From: Acinetobacter sp.
GTDB lineage: Bacteria > Pseudomonadota > Gammaproteobacteria > Pseudomonadales > Moraxellaceae
Direction of reading: 5' to 3'
NCBI GenBank assembly: GCA_030152275.1
Contig: JASLHF010000196.1
Coordinates: forward strand, 1-8,300
DNA length: 8,300 nucleotides
Shown: positions 1 to 5,692 of the stretch, one piece after another
Numbering within the stretch: the stretch's first letter is position 1
Layout of the letters: every line of letters begins with the position of its first letter
Position numbers and translations under genes: made by a program
The notes under the pieces: generated by a model
Seen by the model: the letters and a program-made list of their open reading frames with translations, nothing else
Database searches by the model: none
What the model was told of the DNA's origin: nothing

Positions 1-343
1 TCTGCCGCCAGGCCCGCACGGCTTCCATATTCATGAAACAGCCTCCTGCCAGCCTGCAGAAAAAGACGGCAAGATGGGCGCAGCTTTAGGCGCTGGCAGC
101 CATTACAATCCGAATCATGCGCCTCATCACGGCACCCCGCTGAATGGCCACTTAGGCGACTTGCCGGTGCTGAATGTATCCAATGACGGTACAGCCCGCA
201 CCCTGCTTATTGCGCCTCGATTAAAAACAGCTGATGTCCAAGGACGCGCGCTGATGATTCATGCCGGCGGCGACAATTATGCCGATACGCCTAAACCGCT
301 GGGCGGCGGCGGAGACCGCATCGCCTGCGGCTTAATTGAATAA
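1..343 (+). CDS. sodC: Cu/Zn superoxide dismutase, C-terminal part (5' end outside window)
   Basis: The enzyme converts superoxide to oxygen and hydrogen peroxide, normally in the periplasm. An open frame enters from the left edge (first full codon at base 2) and gives 113 residues to a TAA stop. Counting from that codon, GFHIHE carries two copper ligands (H9, H11), GSHY gives the bridging His (H34), H42 or H43 with H50 and D53 (GHLGD) form the zinc site, and MIHAGGD gives the last copper ligand (H87). C16 and C109 (IACG) are the usual disulfide pair. GGGGDRIACG near the end is the family signature. Family members of about 170-190 residues suggest that 60-80 N-terminal residues, including the signal peptide, lie outside the window. 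All metal ligands visible here are present, so the enzyme looks intact. No clear terminator follows the stop. Confidence 0.95.
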   Translation, partial: LPPGPHGFHIHETASCQPAEKDGKMGAALGAGSHYNPNHAPHHGTPLNGHLGDLPVLNVSNDGTARTLLIAPRLKTADVQGRALMIHAGGDNYADTPKPLGGGGDRIACGLIE

Positions 344-383
344 TCAAACCGCAAGCTGCATAGTACAGCCGTTGAGGCGGCAC

Positions 384-431
384 TGTGGAAAAACCGGCGT
401 GCCTGTGGATAAATCATGCTTTATGCACAGG
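384..431. promoter_or_regulatory. cluster of three DnaA-box-like 9-mers, two in a palindrome
   Basis: Bases 404-412 read TGTGGATAA, the exact reverse complement of the DnaA box TTATCCACA. Bases 421-429 read TTATGCACA, which fits the relaxed consensus TTATNCACA on the other strand. Bases 384-392 read TGTGGAAAA, a one-mismatch box. The first two form a head-to-head inverted repeat (CCTGTG at 402-407, CACAGG at 426-431, with TAAA/TTTA inside). There is no T-run after it, so it does not look like a terminator. DnaA binding is inferred from sequence only; the dyad could serve another regulator. Confidence 0.4.
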
Positions 432-812
432 TGTTCCCTCCAATTTTGCGGCTGTTTTTACGTGACACATGTATCTTTTGAATCGATGGTTCAGCCAACC
501 GGAAAACAGGATCTGCGCACCTGATTCTTAATCTAAAATCTTAGAAAGATTCAGCCCTGATAGAGCATTATTTTCCTTTTTTGTTTATATGCAGTGAATA
601 CTTGCAGGCTGCTTGTTATGCCTGCGCCATGCAGGCTCATCCAGCCAACACGCTTTCACGCCCATGATCTCAGCCTACTCGCGCTTATACAGTGCCTGCT
701 TTTAAATGCGGCTTTTCAACAACAGGTCCAAAAAACCATGCTGAAATCCGCCATGCCTATGCTGTAAGCAGGTGGCTAAAAATTTCTATAAGGCCTTCAA
801 ACGCCTGCCGGT

Positions 813-935
813 ATGCCTGAATCTGTTTGGTTCGTCTATATGCTGCAGGCGATCGGGCACTCTTTACAGGCAATGCGCAGCCAGTTGCCTCATGAGTTTA
901 GCTTTGAGTTATTTAAATATTTCATTAAAAATTAG
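813..935 (+). pseudogene. possible relic of a GIY-YIG nuclease (YhbQ/UPF0213-like) N-terminus
   Basis: From ATG 813 a 40-codon frame begins MPESVWFVYMLQ, which resembles the start of small GIY-YIG nucleases (W-F-V-Y-M-L followed by a D-G-S-L-Y-T-G-I-T-like stretch). The expected continuation appears in the other frames: G-T-L-Y at about 856-867 in the next frame, then T-G at about 867-872 in the third. This pattern fits a gene broken by small indels. The frame ends at a TAG at 933-935, far short of the roughly 80-100 residues of an intact protein, and no ribosome site precedes the ATG. The match covers only about 20 residues and could be chance. Confidence 0.25.
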
Positions 936-954
936 GTTATTCTTCCAGCATAAT
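925..954 (+). promoter_or_regulatory. candidate promoter for the DUF3817 gene
   Basis: CATAAT at 949-954 matches the -10 consensus at five of six positions. TTAAAA at 925-930 matches the -35 at four of six, with an 18-base spacer. TATTAT at 970-975 is an alternative -10 without a good -35. The surrounding region is AT-rich, so chance matches are common. Confidence 0.25.
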
Positions 955-993
955 TTCTGTACACTCATGTATTATTTTTCTATTTGATTAGCG

Positions 994-1296
994 ATGATGA
1001 ATATTCAAACTCTGCGCATTGTTGGCGCTTTGGAAGGCATTTCCTTCCTGCTTTTACTGTTTATTGCTATGCCTGTGAAGTATGTGATGGGTAATCCCAT
1101 TCTGGTGAAATATGCCGGCATGGGACACGGCATTTTATTTATCCTCTTTTTAGCAGTGCTGTTCGCCGTTTGTGAAAAGCAAAAATGGTCTATCAAAATG
1201 TTCCTGCTGGGCTTAGCCGCCTCTATTTTGCCTTTTGGCCCTTTTGTTTTTGATGCAAAATTGAAAAAACAGGCCGCTGCGCAAAACGCGGCATAA
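994..1296 (+). CDS. DUF3817 family small integral membrane protein
   Basis: This is a 100-residue inner-membrane protein of unknown function. Three hydrophobic segments are visible, at about residues 8-27, 41-60 and 67-85, ending in a short lysine-rich tail. Hallmarks of the DUF3817 (YdzA-like) family are present in order: L-E-G-I-S at 13-17, MPVKY at 26-30, GMGHG at 42-46 and ILPFGPFVFD at 78-87. The length fits the family. ATG codons at 994 and 997 are both possible; no strong Shine-Dalgarno sequence precedes them, so initiation may be weak or leaderless-like. The gene stands alone: sodC lies 650 bases upstream, and a terminator follows 39 bases after the stop, shared with convergent craA. 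No catalytic role can be inferred; family membership is fairly sure from the motifs. Confidence 0.85.
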   Translation: MMNIQTLRIVGALEGISFLLLLFIAMPVKYVMGNPILVKYAGMGHGILFILFLAVLFAVCEKQKWSIKMFLLGLAASILPFGPFVFDAKLKKQAAAQNAA

Positions 1297-1334
1297 TACG
1301 CGCAAAGCTGTAGTCTGCGAATATTTCATAATAA

Positions 1335-1368
1335 AAAAAGCCCGGAAATAAAAACTGCCGGGCTTTTT
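1335..1368. terminator. bidirectional rho-independent terminator, DUF3817 gene / craA
   Basis: AAAAAGCCCGG (1335-1345) pairs with CCGGGCTTTTT (1358-1368) around a 12-base AT-rich loop. There is a T-run on each strand, so it can end both the + strand DUF3817 transcript and the - strand craA transcript. Confidence 0.9.
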
Positions 1369-1413
1369 ATTTATCTGCCAAATGCTGTGTACAGAACCAT
1401 AGAAAAATAGGCC

Positions 1414-2643
1414 TTAAAACTCACCGGCCTGCTTGCGCTCCCTCAAAATCCGCAGCAGTGCGGTTCGAGGAACCGTAAACCACAGCGCAATCAATCCAAC
1501 ACATGACAGGGCAAAGGCTGCCAAATGAAAATGCTCATACAGCATGCGCGCCAGCTCTATAATAAAAAAGAAAATAAACATCATCAGCACCGATACTGCT
1601 GCAGCCACCGTACCTTTGGAAATATCCGAAGACATTAAAGCAAAACGGTATAGGACAGAAAAACTGATGCCTTCGCCAAAACTAACCATGGTCATGCCGA
1701 AAATCACGCAATACAGAAAATACTGCGGCAGCAGCAGACCGCACAGCACCACCAGCGTGCCGGCCAGCATCAGCGGCAAGCCGATCAAAACGGTTTTGCC
1801 CAAAGGCAGCCGGTCAATTATTTTAATCAGCACGATATTACCGGCAATCAAACCGCCCAGCACAGGAAACTGCGTCAGGCCATATTGCAGGCTGCTGAGG
1901 CCCAGCTCCTCTACCAGCATCACGGGCGACAGCGCAATCCACAGCATGAGCGGCATCGCCACCAGCGGCAGGCCAATGGTCAGGCTTAGAAAACGCCGGT
2001 TTTTAAATACCTGCAAATAATCCTGCCAAATGTAGGCAATCGGCTGTTTGGGAATACTTAAGCGCTGCGCTGGCATTTTCGCATTCAGGCCAAACCCGCT
2101 CAAAAACGCCAATGCAGCTATACCAATAAAACCCCAATGCCATGAAACATGGTCAATGAGAAAAGCGCCTAAAACCGGCCCTAATAAAGGCGCGAGTAAA
2201 GAAATATTGGCCATCAGCGCCATCACCTTAATGGCGTCACGCTCTTCAAATGTTTCCTGAATGGCTGCATAACCGACCGCAGAAATCACCGACAAGCCAA
2301 AACCCTGTAAAAACCGCAGCGTTAAAAAGCTTTCAATATTGTGTGTAAATAAAATGGCGAGGCAGCACAGGGTAAAAAAAGCTACGCCGCCCAACAGGAC
2401 TTTTTTACGGCCTAAACGGTCTGACAGCGGGCCTAATATCGCCGCTACACAGGCGCCGCCCAATAAATAAAAGGACATTGACGACGGCGCCCATGAACTG
2501 CTGACACCGAAATCTTTGGTAATCGCAAGCATCGCCGGCTGGACTAAATCGTTGCCGATATAGACCGAAAATTCGAATAAAACCAGCGCCAAAGGAAACA
2601 TTAAAGTGGCACGGCTTAACTTTGCAGTATTTGCGTTTTGCAT
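1414..2643 (-). CDS. craA: CraA/MdfA-type multidrug (chloramphenicol) efflux MFS transporter
   Basis: This is a drug/H+ antiporter of the inner membrane, 409 residues with about 12 hydrophobic segments. It resembles Acinetobacter CraA along its whole length and E. coli MdfA more distantly. Key sites: FEFSVYIGND at 23-32 carries E24 and D32, the counterparts of MdfA Glu26 and Asp34 used in proton/drug coupling. MFS motif A is GPLSDRLGRKK at 71-81. LRFLQG at 109-114 holds R110, the counterpart of MdfA Arg112. The antiporter motif is APLLGPVLG at 151-159. The third acidic membrane residue known in CraA is E324 in FGEGISFS. CraA is linked to intrinsic chloramphenicol resistance in A. baumannii; actual substrates here are inferred. 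Start: an in-frame TAG lies three codons upstream of this ATG, so the frame cannot begin earlier, although the ribosome site is weak. Nothing suggests truncation. The gene is monocistronic, and no regulator gene adjoins it. Confidence 0.9.
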   Translation of the reverse strand: MQNANTAKLSRATLMFPLALVLFEFSVYIGNDLVQPAMLAITKDFGVSSSWAPSSMSFYLLGGACVAAILGPLSDRLGRKKVLLGGVAFFTLCCLAILFTHNIESFLTLRFLQGFGLSVISAVGYAAIQETFEERDAIKVMALMANISLLAPLLGPVLGAFLIDHVSWHWGFIGIAALAFLSGFGLNAKMPAQRLSIPKQPIAYIWQDYLQVFKNRRFLSLTIGLPLVAMPLMLWIALSPVMLVEELGLSSLQYGLTQFPVLGGLIAGNIVLIKIIDRLPLGKTVLIGLPLMLAGTLVVLCGLLLPQYFLYCVIFGMTMVSFGEGISFSVLYRFALMSSDISKGTVAAAVSVLMMFIFFFIIELARMLYEHFHLAAFALSCVGLIALWFTVPRTALLRILRERKQAGEF

Positions 2644-2662
2644 TGTTATCTACATATATCGG

Positions 2663-2674
2663 GAGTGCGCTCTC
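2663..2674. promoter_or_regulatory. near-palindrome upstream of craA, possible operator
   Basis: GAGTGCGCTCTC forms a 12-base dyad with one mismatched pair, ending 20 bases before the craA start codon. Its position would suit a repressor or activator site. No matching second copy was seen, and no craA promoter could be fixed with confidence, so this is a weak call. Confidence 0.2.
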
Positions 2675-3200
2675 AATTGGGCCGAATCTATTTTAAAGGA
2701 GAGACAGGTCAGCCCAATGACAAGCACTGTAAAAAATGAATAAATTTAAAATTGCGGGAGCACCGCGGAATACGCGCCGTATTCACAAGACGCTAATCAA
2801 GGTATTTTTAATAATCAACGCACCAGCCGATGCTGCATTGATGGCATTTTTACCGGCAGTGGCAAGCGCGCTCGGCTGAATGCTGATGCGCATCAGTACA
2901 GGCATTTTAGCAGTGTTTTCAGCGCTTGTAAGCTGCTTTATTTTTCAGCCTTTTGAATTAAATTTTGCAATCCATCCTTATAATTTTAGGCATGGCTAAA
3001 TTGTTCAGAGTAACTTACCTTTCTCTTTTTATCATCAATAAACCAATGTTTAGACTTTAATTATTGAATGAAACTATTGAATGAAACTTTCTGTATTATT
3101 ATCTACCTTATGATCGATTAAATGCAGAAACGCGGAAGCTCATCTATCAATTTCATTACTTATGATGTTTCAAATATTCATACAATTAAAATCCCCCCAA
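2675..3200. other. non-coding spacer upstream of craA
   Basis: About 500 bases without a supportable gene. A 47-codon + strand frame (ATG 2736, TGA 2877-2879) encodes a basic N-terminus followed by a hydrophobic stretch and has no ribosome site. The same frame stays open for 39 more codons after the TGA, to a TAA at 2997-2999. It might be a fragment of a decayed membrane-protein gene, but I cannot name the family. Further right the DNA becomes AT-rich and holds a 13-bp tandem duplication. The craA promoter should lie at the left end on the minus strand; only poor matches to -10/-35 boxes were seen. Confidence 0.4.
3063..3088. repeat. perfect 13-bp tandem duplication (two copies)
   Basis: ATTGAATGAAACT occurs twice back to back, at 3063-3075 and 3076-3088, with no mismatch. 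It lies in an AT-rich spacer with no gene. Replication slippage is the simplest explanation; copy number may vary between strains. Confidence 0.95.
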
Positions 3201-3230
3201 TAAAAAGCGCATCCACCGATACGCTTTTTA
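3201..3230. terminator. terminator downstream of the lipoprotein gene
   Basis: TAAAAAGCG (3201-3209) pairs with CGCTTTTTA (3222-3230). An inner ATC/GAT pairing beyond one mismatch leaves a CACC loop. It sits about 40 bases past the stop of the minus-strand lipoprotein gene and has a T-run on both strands. Confidence 0.8.
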
Positions 3231-3272
3231 TGAGGCATTCCCGCCTATTTTCAACAATACATCAAATGTTTA

Positions 3273-3647
3273 TTAAGGACACTTTGCACTTTGGAAAGTC
3301 TTGGTATTTTTTCCGCGCATGCACTGATATTCCTTTTGCACGCTGCTGCGTTCCCAATCTCCATTCACATTTTTAAAGCGGTAAACTGTTCGGATAGAAC
3401 GGACAGAATCATCCAGCAAACCGGTTTCTGTCACTTTGACTTCAGCAGCAGACGGCGATTCTACACTGTTAAAATACTGACGGATTTCCACAGTCGCTAA
3501 ATTTTTGCGCAAATCTGTACGCTCTTTTAAAACCTGCGCCAATGGCGTATCAGAAGTGCCGACTTTATGCACGATTTTTTGTGTGGTTGCGCAGCCTGAC
3601 ATTAGCCCCAAACATACAGCAGACAGTATAAATAGACGCGGCATCAT
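3273..3647 (-). CDS. small predicted lipoprotein of unknown function
   Basis: A 124-residue protein with a short signal peptide and a lipobox at L15-M-S-G-C19; Cys19 would be lipidated and the mature protein begins C-A-T-T. Alanine at +2 predicts sorting to the outer membrane. The mature part is about 106 residues, mostly polar, with two cysteines (C109, C123) near the C-terminus that could form a disulfide. A central stretch, about 52-95, looks beta-rich with alternating charged and hydrophobic residues. I do not recognise the family. Start: AAGGGG (on the minus strand, 3655-3660) lies 7 bases before the first ATG, which favours it over the second ATG directly after. The gene is alone, with its own terminator at 3201-3230 and a 280-base spacer to the next gene. 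Confidence 0.8.
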   Translation of the reverse strand: MMPRLFILSAVCLGLMSGCATTQKIVHKVGTSDTPLAQVLKERTDLRKNLATVEIRQYFNSVESPSAAEVKVTETGLLDDSVRSIRTVYRFKNVNGDWERSSVQKEYQCMRGKNTKTFQSAKCP

Positions 3648-3729
3648 TCCAAAACCCCTTATTATGCAATTGTTTCAGCATGCCTTGATTTAATTTAAAA
3701 AAACAGTACAGCTTTGTTAATTTTATTTA

Positions 3730-3774
3730 GCTGGCGCAGGCGGCCTTTGACCAATTATCCGCATTCCCGCCAGC
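3730..3774. repeat. nested GC-rich hairpin in the spacer
   Basis: Outer arms GCTGGCG (3730-3736) and CGCCAGC (3768-3774) pair perfectly. Inside them GCGG (3740-3743) can pair with CCGC (3759-3762) around a 15-base loop. The surrounding 280-base spacer (3648-3883) has no supportable gene, and no T-run follows, so it is not a standard terminator. It could be a REP-like element or part of a small RNA; neither is shown. Confidence 0.35.
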
Positions 3775-3883
3775 CCAAAATGCCAATCGAAAGCGTAAGC
3801 CTATACAAAGGTAAGATAGCCAATTTCAAAACATTTGCATGGGATATCGGCGCCAATTCAATTCTCTTAAAACAAGCTGAAAA

Positions 3884-3911
3884 AAAAGCGCATTTCGAGA
3901 AATGCGCTTTT
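3884..3911. terminator. strong terminator downstream of the D-2-hydroxyglutarate dehydrogenase gene
   Basis: AAAAGCGCATTTC (3884-3896) and GAAATGCGCTTTT (3899-3911) are perfect inverted repeats around GA, in effect a CGAG tetraloop. Preceded by A8 on the + strand, it gives a T-run on the minus strand 20 bases after the stop codon. Confidence 0.9.
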
Positions 3912-3930
3912 AATCAACATTGCTATAAGC

Positions 3931-5340
3931 TTACAGGTCGAATAATTTGCTTGGGTTCATAATACCGTTCGGATCAAATACTTTTTTCAAAGCTTTCATG
4001 TATTCAATCTCTTCTGCCGAACGGGTGTAATCCAAATACGGTTTTTTGGTCATGCCGACGCCATGCTCTGCAGAAATTGAACCGTCATATTTTTTAACGG
4101 TTTCAAATACATATTTATTGACCACTTGGCATTTAGCAAAGAATTCGTCTTTACTTAAATCTTCAGGTTTTAAAATATTTAAATGCAGGTTGCCGTCACC
4201 AATATGGCCGAACCAGCAGATTTCAAAGTCAGGATAGTTCTGCGCCACAATGGCGTCAATTTCTTTAATAAAGGCCGGCACATGAGTAATCAGCACAGAA
4301 ATATCATTTTTGTATGGGGTAAACGGCGCAATAGTTTCTGAAATGTCTTCACGCAAACGCCATAAGCTGTGCACCTGTTCAAGGCTTTGGCTCATCACGC
4401 CGTCCAGCACCCAGCCCTGCTCCATGCAGTGCTCAAAAATTTCCATGGCCGCATCCATAATCGGTTCATACGGCGCTTCAAATTCAAGCAAAACATAAAA
4501 TGGGCATTGTGTTTCAAATGGGCGCTGCACATGACCGCGGTCCAGCACTTTCTGCATAGCCAGTTCACCAAAGAACTCAAAGGCAGTCAGGTCAATTTTC
4601 TTTTGGAAAGCGTGCAGCACCGGCATAATCGCATCAAAATCCGGTACGCCCAGCACCATTACCTGCAAATCATGCGGCTGGCGTTCCAGCTTGATTTCCG
4701 CTTCAGTCACTAAGCCAAGCGTGCCTTCAGCGCCAATAAACAAATGCTGCATGGCATAGCCGGTGGCATTTTTAATCATGCCTTTGTTTAAGCGGATGAT
4801 GTCGCCCTTGCCGGTCACCACGGTCAGACCCAGCACCCAATTGCGGGTCATGCCGTATTTAATCACTTTGATGCCGCCGGCATTGGTGCCGATATTGCCG
4901 CCAATTTGTGATGAACCTGAAGAGGCAAAATCAACCGGATAATACATGCCCTGCTCTTCAGCATAATTCTGCAGCTGTTCAGTCACGACCCCAGCCTGAA
5001 CGCGCACCATTCGGTCTGCAGGGAAGAACTCCAAAATTTGGTTCATTTTGTCCATGCTGACTACGATTTCGCCGTTAGCTGCTACAGCCCCGGCAGATAG
5101 GCCAGTACGGCCGCCACTTGGTGTAATCGCAACATTAAATTGATTTGCCAATTTAACAATTTGCTGAACTTGTTCTGTACTTGAAGGAAAAACGATAACC
5201 GATGGGTTTGGGTCAAAGTGCTTAGTATGGTCACGGCCCCAATTTTCTAAACTGTCTGCATCAGTTTTAATGCGGTTTTCGCCAACAATGGCGGTCAATT
5301 GGGTCAATAACTCTGGGGTTAAAGCGACTGGAGCATTCAT
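3931..5340 (-). CDS. FAD-dependent D-2-hydroxyglutarate dehydrogenase (GlcD/FAD-binding oxidase family)
   Basis: A VAO/PCMH-type flavoenzyme predicted to oxidise D-2-hydroxyglutarate to 2-oxoglutarate and pass electrons to an acceptor such as an electron-transfer flavoprotein. With the chosen start it has 469 residues. The FAD-binding half shows PSVIVFPSSTEQV at 46-58, TPSGGRTGLSAG at 73-84, SSGSSQIGGNIGTNAGG at 140-156 and GAEGTLGLVTE at 203-213. The C-terminal half carries GHIGDGNLHLN (H379, H386) and SAEHGVG (E425, H426), matching the metal-binding His/His/Glu set known in Pseudomonas D2HGDH. W327-RLRED is also typical. Start: an earlier TTG (5356-5358) would add six residues but has no ribosome site; AAGG at 5351-5354 lies 10 bases before the ATG at 5338-5340. 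Divergence from serA strongly favours this substrate over D-lactate or glycolate, but related substrates cannot be excluded. Confidence 0.85.
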   Translation of the reverse strand: MNAPVALTPELLTQLTAIVGENRIKTDADSLENWGRDHTKHFDPNPSVIVFPSSTEQVQQIVKLANQFNVAITPSGGRTGLSAGAVAANGEIVVSMDKMNQILEFFPADRMVRVQAGVVTEQLQNYAEEQGMYYPVDFASSGSSQIGGNIGTNAGGIKVIKYGMTRNWVLGLTVVTGKGDIIRLNKGMIKNATGYAMQHLFIGAEGTLGLVTEAEIKLERQPHDLQVMVLGVPDFDAIMPVLHAFQKKIDLTAFEFFGELAMQKVLDRGHVQRPFETQCPFYVLLEFEAPYEPIMDAAMEIFEHCMEQGWVLDGVMSQSLEQVHSLWRLREDISETIAPFTPYKNDISVLITHVPAFIKEIDAIVAQNYPDFEICWFGHIGDGNLHLNILKPEDLSKDEFFAKCQVVNKYVFETVKKYDGSISAEHGVGMTKKPYLDYTRSAEEIEYMKALKKVFDPNGIMNPSKLFDL

Positions 5341-5433
5341 CGTTTTCAGACCTTGCAAGAAGTGAACAAGTGCGCAGGAATAAGCTGTTTTGCATATTTT
5401 TTAAGCAAAAAACTGGATATTTTAGCGTCAAAT

Positions 5434-5485
5434 TATGGCGCAATATTCAGCAGCCGGCGCACAAAAAAAAGTATGGCGCAACATT
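5434..5485. repeat. direct repeat of a 14-base motif upstream of the D2HGDH gene
   Basis: TATGGCGCAATATT (5434-5447) and TATGGCGCAACATT (5472-5485) match at 13 of 14 bases, 38 bases apart start to start. They lie about 95-145 bases upstream of the dehydrogenase start and about 210-260 upstream of serA. They are candidate binding sites for a shared regulator. Confidence 0.5.
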
Positions 5486-5647
5486 ATAAGCCATTTTTTA
5501 GCATTTCATTAAAAAAATGCCATTTTTGATATTACACCTTTGAAAATGAACATTTATTTAAACCATTTTTACAACTTTTACTGATATTGCTTGCAAAAAT
5601 ACCTGATGTTCCAGTCATAAAGGAAATGTATATCCGCTTACGTCCTA

Positions 5648-5656
5648 TGCTATAGT
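5648..5656 (+). promoter_or_regulatory. extended -10 promoter element of serA
   Basis: TGCTATAGT is an extended -10 (TGn followed by TATAGT, five of six to consensus). The -35 region (TGTATA, 18-base spacer) is poor, as often seen with extended -10 promoters. Transcription would begin near 5662-5664, giving a leader of about 30 bases before the serA ATG at 5693. It also means an in-frame ATG at 5657 would fall outside the transcript. Confidence 0.6.
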
Positions 5657-5683
5657 ATGCCCACTAAATTTGGCCTTTGTAGC

Positions 5684-5687
5684 GGAG
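5684..5687 (+). promoter_or_regulatory. ribosome binding site deciding the serA start
   Basis: GGAG lies 5 bases before ATG 5693. The in-frame ATG at 5657 has no such site, so this element fixes the start and yields a 410-residue protein, the same length as E. coli SerA. Confidence 0.75.
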
Positions 5688-5692
5688 CCGTA

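Larger units (their letters stand above)
344..993. other. 650-base spacer between sodC and the DUF3817 gene
   Basis: No gene with good coding features was found on either strand. Contents: a cluster of DnaA-box-like sites (384-429, listed separately); three copies of a 6-base GCAGGC/GCCTGC element at 604-609, 620-625 and 631-636 that could form two alternative short hairpins; a possible GIY-YIG relic (813-935); and an AT-rich stretch before the next gene that should hold its promoter. Open frames of 62 codons (336-524) and 71 codons (GTG at 772, to 987) lack a ribosome site and recognisable sequence, and I do not call them genes. The length and worn reading frames suggest a decayed gene or former insertion site; this is inference. 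Confidence 0.5.
5341..5692. promoter_or_regulatory. divergent promoter region between the D2HGDH gene and serA
   Basis: An AT-rich 350-base spacer between two divergent start codons. It contains the serA extended -10 (5648-5656), a repeated TATGGCGCAA motif (5434-5447, 5472-5485), and three CCATTTTT copies at 5491, 5520 and 5563. On the minus strand TTGACG, at about 5426-5431, matches the -35 consensus at five of six positions, but no good -10 follows at proper spacing. Co-regulation of the two genes is inference. Confidence 0.6.

Noticed and set aside
402..431. Inverted repeat as a sodC terminator
   Set aside because: No T-run follows, and the arms are explained by two facing DnaA-box-like sites.
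336..524. 62-codon open frame overlapping the end of sodC
   Set aside because: No ribosome site, odd composition, and it runs through the DnaA-box dyad; no recognisable sequence.
772..987. 71-codon open frame from a GTG
   Set aside because: No ribosome site, cysteine-rich random-looking product; its middle is better explained as one frame of a decayed GIY-YIG gene.
2690..2759. Short leader peptide (ATG 2717, 8 codons) after an AAAGGAG
   Set aside because: The Shine-Dalgarno-like GGAG is about 15 bases from the ATG, too far, and no + strand gene follows.
3122..3376. 84-codon + strand open frame
   Set aside because: It crosses a terminator and the antisense of the lipoprotein gene, with no ribosome site or recognisable sequence.
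3565..3573. Further DnaA-box-like site (TTATGCACG) inside the lipoprotein gene
   Set aside because: A single isolated one-mismatch match in coding sequence is expected by chance.
3661..3666. CATAAT on the minus strand as the -10 of the lipoprotein gene
   Set aside because: Transcription would start inside or after the ribosome site, leaving no usable leader.
5341..5358. Six-residue N-terminal extension of D2HGDH from a TTG start
   Set aside because: No ribosome site before the TTG; the AAGG inside this stretch serves the ATG at 5338-5340.
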